A stretch of 64,000 nucleotides of DNA from JBEBVQ01 sp037190845 (GTDB lineage Bacteria > Bacteroidota > Bacteroidia > Chitinophagales > Chitinophagaceae): contig JBBCJI010000018.1 in assembly GCA_037190845.1 (NCBI GenBank), positions 1 to 64,000 of the forward strand, given 5' to 3'. Position numbers and translations under genes: made by a program. The notes beneath the pieces were generated by a model that saw nothing but the letters and a program-made list of their open reading frames with translations, had not been told where the DNA came from and made no database searches. Position 1 is the first letter of the stretch. Every line of letters starts with the position of its first letter. Positions 27,201-33,341 of the stretch are shown here, one piece after another.

Positions 27201-28323
27201 CTGCACCTCCTCCCATCGTGATCTGGTATCCACCGGTCATAGATATATTACCTCCGGTCTGTCCGGCCAGATATACATTCCCATCCGGATCACAGGCTAC
27301 CGAATGCCCGATATCATCGCTCATACCTCCGAAGTAAGTAGCCCATTGGAGTTGCCCTGCTGTATTGTATTTCGCAAGAAAAGCATCCTTCAACCCTCCG
27401 GTCAGGATCTGGTATCCCGTTGCAGATGTCGCAATATCTGCAACGCTATTCGTCTCACCTGCGATATAAACATTTCCTGCAGCATCACAGACTACACTGT
27501 TCACCTTTTCCGTCTTGGCGCCCCCAAAATAAGTAGCCCATGCTACTGTGGGATCTATTACCAGCGAACCTTCATAAGAGCCGGTAACAAAACGTACCTT
27601 GTTACCCTCCAGCAAAAAATGTGACGCCACCACTTGCCGGTCAGACACCTGAAAACTATAAGGTGCATGTTCGGTAATATTCCCTTCGGGAGTAATGACA
27701 GTCAGGCTGCCGTCTCCCCCCTTTTCCAGATGTGTCGCACCATCATATTGCATGACAATATCAGACACTTTTCCACCGGGACGAATCACAAAATCATATT
27801 CGAGCACTTCTTTCCCATTGCAGGAACTGATATAAAGTACCCAGTCTATCCCGGGGTACACATCATGACAGGTAATCTCCCGGTAAGCAGCCGCAAGGGT
27901 ACCGGCAGGTTTATCACCGGATATACGACGCTCTTCATATACATGCTTTTCGGTGGCAGTCCATTGAGCATGGGGATTGGCACCAAGCAGTGTTACGTCC
28001 ATACCATACGCATACCCTGCTCCGGTCCCGTCCTGCCGGTTCCATTGATAATGCAGCCGGTTGTTCCCGATGAATACATGCATCGCACCGGAAGAAAGGC
28101 GGAATGCAATATCTTCCCGGACGCTGTAATCCGGACCGGTAATTTGTCCCTTATTCTCAATAAAGAATAACCCCGCCTTCCGCGGCATCAGGTTTTGCCC
28201 CCCTTCAGTGCCCGGGAGCAATAAGGGCTCTGCCGCTCCTTTCCCCGACACAGGCAGATACGATAACAGTACTGAGAAAATCAATAAGGCCCTCAGGATA
28301 AAAAAGTTGGTAAATCTTGTCAT
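24262..28323 (-). CDS. SBBP seven-bladed propeller protein with long Ig stalk, T9SS type A (module 2)
   Basis: About 1353 residues, paralogue of the 14332-17373 product. It shares the FIENKGQITG N-terminal domain (with DWVLYISSCNGKEVLEYDFVIRPGG spread across it) and exactly seven SBBP blades (WATYFGG at the first, WGTYYGGTGDD at the last). The stalk is longer: a PKD-like segment (SYTWTLPSGWTGAST) and about six Ig-like domains with repeated FCPGGS or LCPGDS and TYQW motifs, versus two in module 1. The tail INIDVFPNPVKTEIYL is a type A sorting signal. The start at 28323 (MTRFTNFF) aligns with the module 1 protein. A GTG at 28356 and an ATG at 28329 are in frame. Confidence 0.88.
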   Translation of the reverse strand: MTRFTNFFILRALLIFSVLLSYLPVSGKGAAEPLLLPGTEGGQNLMPRKAGLFFIENKGQITGPDYSVREDIAFRLSSGAMHVFIGNNRLHYQWNRQDGTGAGYAYGMDVTLLGANPHAQWTATEKHVYEERRISGDKPAGTLAAAYREITCHDVYPGIDWVLYISSCNGKEVLEYDFVIRPGGKVSDIVMQYDGATHLEKGGDGSLTVITPEGNITEHAPYSFQVSDRQVVASHFLLEGNKVRFVTGSYEGSLVIDPTVAWATYFGGAKTEKVNSVVCDAAGNVYIAGETNSVADIATSATGYQILTGGLKDAFLAKYNTAGQLQWATYFGGMSDDIGHSVACDPDGNVYLAGQTGGNISMTGGYQITMGGGAGDAFLVKFNGSGQLLWSSYYGGSSLDYGFAVACDAAGNVYLAGQTQSTDGISSPGNLHQTANGGSNDAFVVKFNASGQRQWGTYLGGTGNEFCYGMTCDAAGVYIAGQTSSSSGIATSGAHQLVRVGTTVLQSDAFLVRFTSAGQVDWGTYYGGAGILDVGRKVVCDASGNVYLAGTTNSDTAIATSSAHQPARSGTSNDAFLVKFNISGQRQWGTYYGGTGAEQGLGLACDAAGDIYLSGSTASNSGIAFAGVSGTNSHQPVSGGGVDAFLIKINGSGQRLWGTYYGGTGDDVSYAVACDATGNAWLAGGTKSAAAIATTGSQQSGFAGEEDAFLAKIGCVITQPPAISGTNSFCATNIGTTVTYSVPLLSGVTSYTWTLPSGWTGASTTNTISATVGSAGGAISVTADFPCGSGAPQTLPVSVSATPVITASGSLVICQGGNVELSTGAVTGNTYQWKRGGNDISGATTASYTATTAGEYVVVVSGPDCSGISGPVTVTVNPVPAATAAAAGPVKFCPGGSVALQANSGAGLTYQWKVNAGDIPGATNAVHTAATSGNYTVVVSNTHACTAMSSPVQVTVYPVTTAIAVPGAPGMEFCPGDSLVMIGHTGSGPGAANYQWLRNSSPVSGAVSFFYTTYTSGDYAIRIVDTNGCTGTSAALTVTAHPGPGALITISGNTILCPGDSMGLQANTGTDYTYLWLQGNNVLQDDTISSYKTGNAGNYLVVVSDGHCTDTSQIVQVTTASAPNAVIAPAGTVSLCAGDSIVLDAGGSGGPVYQWYRNDTSIIGVGSAMHTVRETGDYTVIVTNNSNCSDTAMPVTVTVHPLPVIPDVRQQGKVLYVTGHYSTYQWYHDGQRITGAIDSMYTYVQEGPYTIAVTDSNGCISVSQPYAPVFVGTIRRAHMNIDVFPNPVKTEIYLKASVPVKASLYSADGRKLREQDDAVRMYIGDLPDGVYFLRLTDREGSLLQTGKIIKQDN

Positions 28324-28391
28324 GTACATTATTTTTAGAGTGCTACTTGTACCCACAGGTCATTTGTATATAATGACTATGAGCCGCATTT

Positions 28392-28399
28392 CAAAAGTA
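28392..28399 (-). promoter_or_regulatory. -7 box (TACTTTTG) of the module 2 surface operon
   Basis: The same octamer and similar distance to the start codon as at 17434-17441 in module 1. This supports a duplicated promoter. Confidence 0.5.
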
Positions 28400-28490
28400 T
28401 CTTTAACGCTCAGGATAAAGACATAGGCTTTGCTATATATTAATATATTTAATTCAAAAACAACCACAAAGGGAAAACAATATTATTATT

Positions 28491-30488
28491 TTGAAACGTC
28501 CATCCGGCAGGAATAGAATAACAGGGATACTGATCTGCATAGCTCAATTCTTTGGAATACCTCACGTTAGCTCCCAGGCATTAGTGTTACCGGAGCGGGA
28601 TAGCGTATCTATAGGGTTGGAGGAGGACACGATTGCAATTACGCGACAGATTGAATATGCAAAAGAGCTGAACAATCATCAATCAGACAGTGCAATTATC
28701 CTGTTACAACAGGCCTTTACCGTCAGCAAACGGATTGACTTCCGTTATGGCATGACATCTTCGTTATATTATCTGGCACGGTTCTATCAAAGAAAAAATA
28801 TGTCCCGGGAAGCGCTCCTGATCTATCAGGAGGCAATGCGTTATATCACCGAGCATGAGTTACCGAAAGTATATGCATACATTGCCAATACCTATACACA
28901 ACAGGGAAAATTCCAGTTGGCCGCATTTTACCTGTATCAGTCAGGGCTGCTGATAGATAAACATCCGTCTTTAGAAAAAAAAGCGCTGTACCATATTTCC
29001 AGCTACGGACTATTGTCTGCCCTGCCCGAGCCCTACCAATCGACATTCCGAAAAAAAGCGTTGTATCATATTAATCAGGCTGAAAAATGGATACGCCTGT
29101 ATCCTCGTCCCAATATCGGTCATTTATCAGTCATACTAAATAATAAAGGGGACCTTTACGCCCGCGAAAAAAAATGGGACAGCAGCTTATATTTTGCACA
29201 TGCTTCGCTGGACCTTGCCCACAAATCTGATGATCCGGATCTCATCTATCTTCCGCTGATCACCCTTGGAGAGGCCTACCTGGGACAGGATAATCCCCGG
29301 GACGCATTGCGATATCTCACACGCGCCCGAAAGGGGGAAACACATTTACCACCGCATATGAAGATCGGCGTATACATTAACATCGGGGAAGCTTTTTTAC
29401 GACTGAAGCGCTATCCGCAAGCGGAAGCTTCATGGATACAGGCAAAAAAAGACGCCAAGATATTTAATGACCGGCAACTGGTTCCGATCTATGGAAAATT
29501 GGCAGATTTCTATCACACTACAGGCAACTACAAACGCGCGGCAGATCATTACAAAACATACCAGAATTTAAAAGACCATACAACCCGGCCGGAAGACATC
29601 AATTATATCAGTCAGCTGGAGGTAAAGTACCGGACAGCCCAGAAGGATCAGGTGATCATGCAGAATAACCTCCTCATCCTGCAACAGCAGCACCGGCTGG
29701 AACGGCAAAGGCGATGGATATTTATCGCAACAGGAGGAGGATTGTTTCTGATCACTCTGCTGGCGGCACTCTACCGCAGTCACAGGCAGGAGCAACGGCT
29801 GCAGCAGGAAAAAATACAGAAGCTGCAAAGAGAAAAAGAACTCGATCAGCTCAAGGCTGCAATGAAAGGGGAAGAAAAAGAACGCACACGGATCGCCAGA
29901 GAGCTGCACGACGGGATAGGCGGCATGCTGGCTTCCATAAAACTAAATCTCGGCTCGATCCGGGAAGAGCATGAAGAACTGGCACAGATCAGACGTCTCG
30001 ACGATATCCTCAACATGTTGCAGGACACCACCTCTGAAGTGCGAAAAACAGCACACAATCTTATGCCAGATGTCCTGAGCCGTAACAGTCTCGCCGAAGC
30101 GCTGGTACTCTACTGTGACAGTATAAACACCGGCAGCGCTCTGGAAATAGACCTCCAACTGCATGGAAACCTTGAAGGTCTGGACAAAGCTGTAGAACTG
30201 GTATTGTACCGGATCACCCAGGAACTGATCCAGAATATCGTCAAACACGCCCAAGCCAGTTACGCAGTTATCCAGATCCGGCAGCATGAGGAAAAACTAA
30301 GCATCATGGCAGAAGATAATGGTACAGGGTTCGATACAGAAGAACAAAGCGGCGGCTTCGGCCTGCAAAATCTTCGTTACCGCGTCCAGGCACTACAGGG
30401 AAACATCTCCATTATGTCTGCAAAAGGAAGAAGCACCACTATTTATATCGAATTTGAACTGGGAAAACTTAAATTAGCCGGATCGTAA
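28491..30488 (+). CDS. TPR-containing sensor histidine kinase (module 2)
   Basis: A 665-residue paralogue of the module 1 kinase. The start appears to be TTG: the first in-frame ATG is 88 residues in, while the TTG gives a basic N-terminus and a proper signal peptide ending near VSSQA. TPR repeats span about 50-375, the membrane segment is about 409-427, a Gln/Lys-rich coiled coil follows, and His473 lies in ARELHDGIGGML. The ATPase motifs ELIQNIVKHA, DNGTGFD and GGFGLQNL are present. The regulator gene follows after 25 bp, and the SBBP operon is divergent. Confidence 0.92.
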   Translation: MKRPSGRNRITGILICIAQFFGIPHVSSQALVLPERDSVSIGLEEDTIAITRQIEYAKELNNHQSDSAIILLQQAFTVSKRIDFRYGMTSSLYYLARFYQRKNMSREALLIYQEAMRYITEHELPKVYAYIANTYTQQGKFQLAAFYLYQSGLLIDKHPSLEKKALYHISSYGLLSALPEPYQSTFRKKALYHINQAEKWIRLYPRPNIGHLSVILNNKGDLYAREKKWDSSLYFAHASLDLAHKSDDPDLIYLPLITLGEAYLGQDNPRDALRYLTRARKGETHLPPHMKIGVYINIGEAFLRLKRYPQAEASWIQAKKDAKIFNDRQLVPIYGKLADFYHTTGNYKRAADHYKTYQNLKDHTTRPEDINYISQLEVKYRTAQKDQVIMQNNLLILQQQHRLERQRRWIFIATGGGLFLITLLAALYRSHRQEQRLQQEKIQKLQREKELDQLKAAMKGEEKERTRIARELHDGIGGMLASIKLNLGSIREEHEELAQIRRLDDILNMLQDTTSEVRKTAHNLMPDVLSRNSLAEALVLYCDSINTGSALEIDLQLHGNLEGLDKAVELVLYRITQELIQNIVKHAQASYAVIQIRQHEEKLSIMAEDNGTGFDTEEQSGGFGLQNLRYRVQALQGNISIMSAKGRSTTIYIEFELGKLKLAGS

Positions 30489-30513
30489 AACTTTGTAATG
30501 CGCGTTTAATGAC

Positions 30514-31164
30514 ATGAAGGAATTGAAAAAAATAAAAATTGCAATAGCAGACGATCATCCGATGATGATACAGGGGCTTCAGCATGTGTTGTTACGGTAT
30601 CCGCATATTGCACTTACGGGCACGTATCCGAACGGAAATGAACTGCTGACAGGCCTTGACAGGGCATTACCGGATGTATTACTGCTTGATATCCAGATGC
30701 CCGGCAAAACCGGGGATGAACTGGCTCCGGTAATCCTCAAAAAACACCCGGATCTGAGGATACTCATCCTCACTAATTTTGACAGCACCCTCTATGTCAA
30801 TAACATGATGAAACACGGCGTGCACGGCTACCTTCTGAAAACATCAGAAGAAAAAATACTCGTAAAAGCGATAGAAACGGTTTTTCAGGGTGATATCTTC
30901 ATTGAAGAGGCCATGAAAGAAAAAATGGAACAAATCGCGTACAAAATAAAAAAGGCCGTTTCCACAAAATCATCTCTGACACCCAGGGAAAAAGAAATAC
31001 TACAATTGCTGGTGAACGGACTGACATGCCCCGAAATAGCAGAGCAATTATTTCTCAGCACTGGTACGGTAGAAAATTATCGTGTCAGCATCTTGCTCAA
31101 ACTGGATGCAAAAAACACAGCAGCCATGGTCAGTAAAGCGTTAAAACTCGGGCTGGCTATATAA
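30514..31164 (+). CDS. LuxR/NarL-type response regulator (module 2)
   Basis: A 216-residue paralogue of the module 1 regulator. The receiver domain has ADDHP, phospho-acceptor Asp59 in LLLDIQMPGKTGDELAP, and LLKTSE. The DNA-binding domain begins at LTPREKEILQLLVNG with EIAEQLFLSTGTVENY as the recognition region. It is 25 bp behind the kinase and is followed by a 10-bp hairpin terminator. It presumably controls the divergent surface operon. Confidence 0.94.
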   Translation: MKELKKIKIAIADDHPMMIQGLQHVLLRYPHIALTGTYPNGNELLTGLDRALPDVLLLDIQMPGKTGDELAPVILKKHPDLRILILTNFDSTLYVNNMMKHGVHGYLLKTSEEKILVKAIETVFQGDIFIEEAMKEKMEQIAYKIKKAVSTKSSLTPREKEILQLLVNGLTCPEIAEQLFLSTGTVENYRVSILLKLDAKNTAAMVSKALKLGLAI

Positions 31165-31203
31165 GCCTGTCTGTCGCTTGCTGTCCCTGATTTTCCATTC
31201 CAT

Positions 31204-31237
31204 AATGTCAAGTATTCAGCGCCATAAACTTGACATT
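31204..31237 (+). terminator. Hairpin ending the module 2 regulator transcript
   Basis: aatgtcaagt (31204-31213) and acttgacatt (31228-31237) form a perfect 10-bp stem with a 14-nt loop, followed by ttaaaatt. It marks the boundary to the accessory patch. Confidence 0.6.
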
Positions 31238-31346
31238 TTAAAATTACAATCATCCGCCAGCCTGTTTTTTGGATAAAATACAGATACAATACAGACCGTT
31301 GTGCCTGATTTTAATTCAATAAATTGTTCCAAAAAAACCCGCCTAA

Positions 31347-31368
31347 TTACCAATTTTTGGTAACTTTA
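31347..31368 (+). promoter_or_regulatory. Operator/promoter of the parDE-like operon
   Basis: ttaccaa-ttt-ttggtaa (31347-31363) is a 7-bp-arm inverted repeat whose right arm runs into a TAACTTTA -7-like box (31361-31368). An antitoxin bound here would block transcription, the usual autoregulation of such operons. Confidence 0.5.
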
Positions 31369-31383
31369 TTGAAAATGAAAGTT

Positions 31384-31635
31384 ATGGGACGTAACACATC
31401 TGTATCATTAGGGGATTACTTTGAAGATTTTGTGGAAAACAGCATTACAGAAGGCCGCTACAAAAATGCAAGCGAAGTAATCCGTGCAGGACTTCGACTG
31501 CTTGAAGAAGAAGAAAATAAAGTTCAGCTTTTAAAAAAATCTATTCAGGAAGGTGTTGATAGCGGGATTGCAAAAAACTTTGATCCCAAAAAGCACGTAG
31601 AAACATTGAAAGCCAATAAAAGAAAAAATGGCTAA
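31384..31635 (+). CDS. ParD-like antitoxin (type II)
   Basis: About 83 residues of the ParD/CopG ribbon-helix-helix family. The N-terminal part has NTSVSLGDYFEDFVENSI and GRYKNASEVIRAGLRLLEE, the classic ParD DNA-binding segment. The C-terminal tail is charged and probably unfolded until it binds the toxin. The start at 31384 (MGRNTS) matches family starts. An ATG at 31375 is three codons upstream. It overlaps the toxin gene by 8 bp, typical of coupled antitoxin-toxin expression. Confidence 0.9.
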   Translation: MGRNTSVSLGDYFEDFVENSITEGRYKNASEVIRAGLRLLEEEENKVQLLKKSIQEGVDSGIAKNFDPKKHVETLKANKRKNG

Positions 31636-31921
31636 ATATTTTCTGACTAACAAGGCTGTTGAAGACATTTCCAAAATTTGGGATTACACTTATGAAGTCT
31701 GGTCAGAAGCTGACAAGTATTACGAATTATTAATTGAGGCCTTCAAAGAAATCGAGAAAAAGCCGGCTATTGGGAAAAAATATGAGCAAATGTCAAACGA
31801 TATTTATGGTTTTGGCATTGGGAAGCATATAATTTTCTATAGAAATATAGCAGCTAACGATATAGAAATAATTAGGGTGCTTCACGAACGTATGGATCTG
31901 AAAAACAGAATAGCTGAATAA
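31628..31921 (+). CDS. ParE/RelE-family toxin
   Basis: A 97-residue small basic protein of the ParE branch of the RelE/ParE superfamily (FLTNKAVEDISKIWDYT, then GIGKHIIFYRNI and IIRVLHERMD). ParE toxins inhibit DNA gyrase. Whether this one does, or cleaves RNA instead, cannot be told. It overlaps the ParD-like gene by 8 bp. The rifampin ADP-ribosyltransferase gene follows 34 bp later in the same orientation. Confidence 0.9.
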   Translation: MAKYFLTNKAVEDISKIWDYTYEVWSEADKYYELLIEAFKEIEKKPAIGKKYEQMSNDIYGFGIGKHIIFYRNIAANDIEIIRVLHERMDLKNRIAE

Positions 31922-31955
31922 AGAGCATCCAAGCAATACACAACAAAAGTTAACA

Positions 31956-32405
31956 ATGGAGCAAAGCAACGACGACAACAAATCAACCAGACAAGGTGCG
32001 ACACCCTTTGCCCAAACCTATTTTCACGGGACAAGGGCTGACTTAAAAGTTGGGCAATTAATTGAAGCGGGCTTCAGCTCGAACTATGGACAACAGAAAA
32101 ATGCCAAATACATTTTCCTGACTGCGACATTAGACGCTGCTATCTGGGGTGCAGAACTTGCCTTTGGTGAAGGACGGGAAAGAATTTATTTGGTAGAACC
32201 AACAGGAGAGATCGAAGACGATCCTGACTTGACAGACAAAAAGTTTCCCGGTAATCCGACAAAATCTTATCGTTCAACCCAGCCGTTCAGGGTTGTAGGT
32301 GAAATTACCATATGGCAGGGACACCCGGAGGAACAAGTTAAAACCATGAAAGAGCATCTTGATAAACTTAAAGAACAAGGCGTAAATTCACTAAATGACG
32401 AATAA
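31956..32405 (+). CDS. arr: Rifampin ADP-ribosyltransferase
   Basis: A 149-residue enzyme of the Arr family, which transfers ADP-ribose from NAD+ to rifamycins and inactivates them. Recognisable blocks are FAQTYFHGTRADL near the N-terminus, AAIWGAELA, RIYLVEPTGEIEDDPDLTD, KFPGNPTKSYRS and RVVGEITIWQGH, matching Arr proteins in order and spacing. The length is normal and no key block is missing. It is preceded by parDE and overlaps the next gene by 11 bp. Small Arr genes often travel on mobile DNA, and the AT-richer context here agrees. Confidence 0.93.
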   Translation: MEQSNDDNKSTRQGATPFAQTYFHGTRADLKVGQLIEAGFSSNYGQQKNAKYIFLTATLDAAIWGAELAFGEGRERIYLVEPTGEIEDDPDLTDKKFPGNPTKSYRSTQPFRVVGEITIWQGHPEEQVKTMKEHLDKLKEQGVNSLNDE

Positions 32406-32997
32406 ACCAAAGATGAGAAAAGTAATCGCCGCAATAAACATGACCCTTGACGGGTTTTGCGACCATACAGCAATTGATGCCGATGACGAATTACACCAGT
32501 ATTACGCAGACCTGCTAACTAATGCAGGCGTCATTCTATACGGAAGGGTAACATATCAACTGATGGAGTTTTGGCGAACGCTGGCAGAAAACCCTTCCGG
32601 CGAAAAATCAATGGATGACTTTGCTGTTGTAATGGACCACACCCCGAAAATTGTTTTTTCTCATACGCTTAAAAATGTAGATTGGAAAAGTGCAAAGCTG
32701 GCGAACCGAGGCCTTGAAGAAGAGGTTTCGGCACTCAAACAGCAATCGGGTAAAGACATTTTCGTTGGCAGCCGGAGTTTAACTATACAGCTAATGAAAC
32801 TTAATATGGTTGATGAATTCCAACTCTGTGTTCACCCTGTCATAGCAGGCGGCGGTTTGCCGTTATTTGAAAACATAAACGACAGAATTGTTTTTAAACG
32901 CACAAAGACAAAAACATTTAGTAACGGTGCGGTAACGCTTTACTATGAGCCGATAAACGAAAAAACAACGAAACGCCAAACTACATACGCTAATTGA
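32395..32997 (+). CDS. Dihydrofolate reductase/RibD-C family reductase
   Basis: A 200-residue protein of the RibD C-terminal/DHFR-like superfamily (RKVIAAINMTLDGF, GVILYGRVTYQLME, KDIFVGSRSLTIQLM, VDEFQLCVHPVIAGGG, with an NADPH-binding pattern). Such stand-alone proteins are widespread in Bacteroidota. Their substrate is mostly unknown and trimethoprim resistance should not be assumed. The ATG at 32395 overlaps the arr stop by 11 bp. An internal ATG at 32413 (MRKVIA) matches family starts more closely. Confidence 0.87.
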   Translation: MTNKPKMRKVIAAINMTLDGFCDHTAIDADDELHQYYADLLTNAGVILYGRVTYQLMEFWRTLAENPSGEKSMDDFAVVMDHTPKIVFSHTLKNVDWKSAKLANRGLEEEVSALKQQSGKDIFVGSRSLTIQLMKLNMVDEFQLCVHPVIAGGGLPLFENINDRIVFKRTKTKTFSNGAVTLYYEPINEKTTKRQTTYAN

Positions 32998-33000
32998 GTT

Positions 33001-33079
33001 ACGAGCGTAAAAATTACCCTTATCCACCAAACGAGTGTAAATTTTCAGGTTTCTACCTTTATATTTAAAGCGAGCGTAT
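33001..33079 (+). repeat. Three cgagYgta direct repeats around a promoter-like box
   Basis: acgagcgtaa (33001), acgagtgtaa (33031) and gcgagcgtat (33070) flank a TACCTTTA -7-like box at 33054-33061. They look like operator half-sites ahead of a gene now lost or broken, but no regulator is identified. Confidence 0.35.
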
Positions 33080-33081
33080 AA

Positions 33082-33287
33082 TGTACACTTGAACACTTGG
33101 TAGTTTGGGAGCAAATCAACAACCAACTTTAAATTACCCCGAATTCGGGGTAATTGGACAAGAAGCAGAAATAAATAGGTTTATGATGTCTGTCGGACAA
33201 TGGATTGACAGAACAAAAGCCATCGGAATACTTGTGAGAGCAGGACGTTACGGAGGAGCTTATGCGCGCAAAATGATGCTTACATAA
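33082..33287 (+). pseudogene. KilA-N domain fragment, frameshifted
   Basis: Two frames join into one KilA-N-like segment. The first reads LEHLVVWEQINN (33088-33123), the second TLNYPEFGVIGQEA, then VGQWIDRTKAIGILVRAGRYGGAYA (stated in two pieces here: VGQWIDRTKAIGIL and VRAGRYGGAYA), ending at 33287. One C appears to be missing near 33124, turning ...INNP-TLNYPEF into an early stop. The usual upstream part of the domain and the downstream HKDIAFEF region are absent. KilA-N proteins are DNA-binding proteins of phages and mobile elements, so this is probably a relic of an inserted element. Confidence 0.6.
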
Positions 33288-33313
33288 CCGCTTCATAAAC
33301 CGCCCCAACCCCT

Positions 33314-33321
33314 TAACTTTG
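33314..33321 (+). promoter_or_regulatory. -7 box (TAACTTTG) of mutL
   Basis: An exact TAnnTTTG match 20 nt before the GTG start at 33342. The leader would be about 14 nt. Confidence 0.5.
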
Positions 33322-33341
33322 AGCAAACTTTCATTCAGCAG

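Noticed and set aside
33132..33155. 24-nt perfect palindrome centred on gaattc
   Set aside because: It falls inside the KilA-N relic and encodes the family segment NYPEFGVI, so it is probably a by-product of coding sequence.
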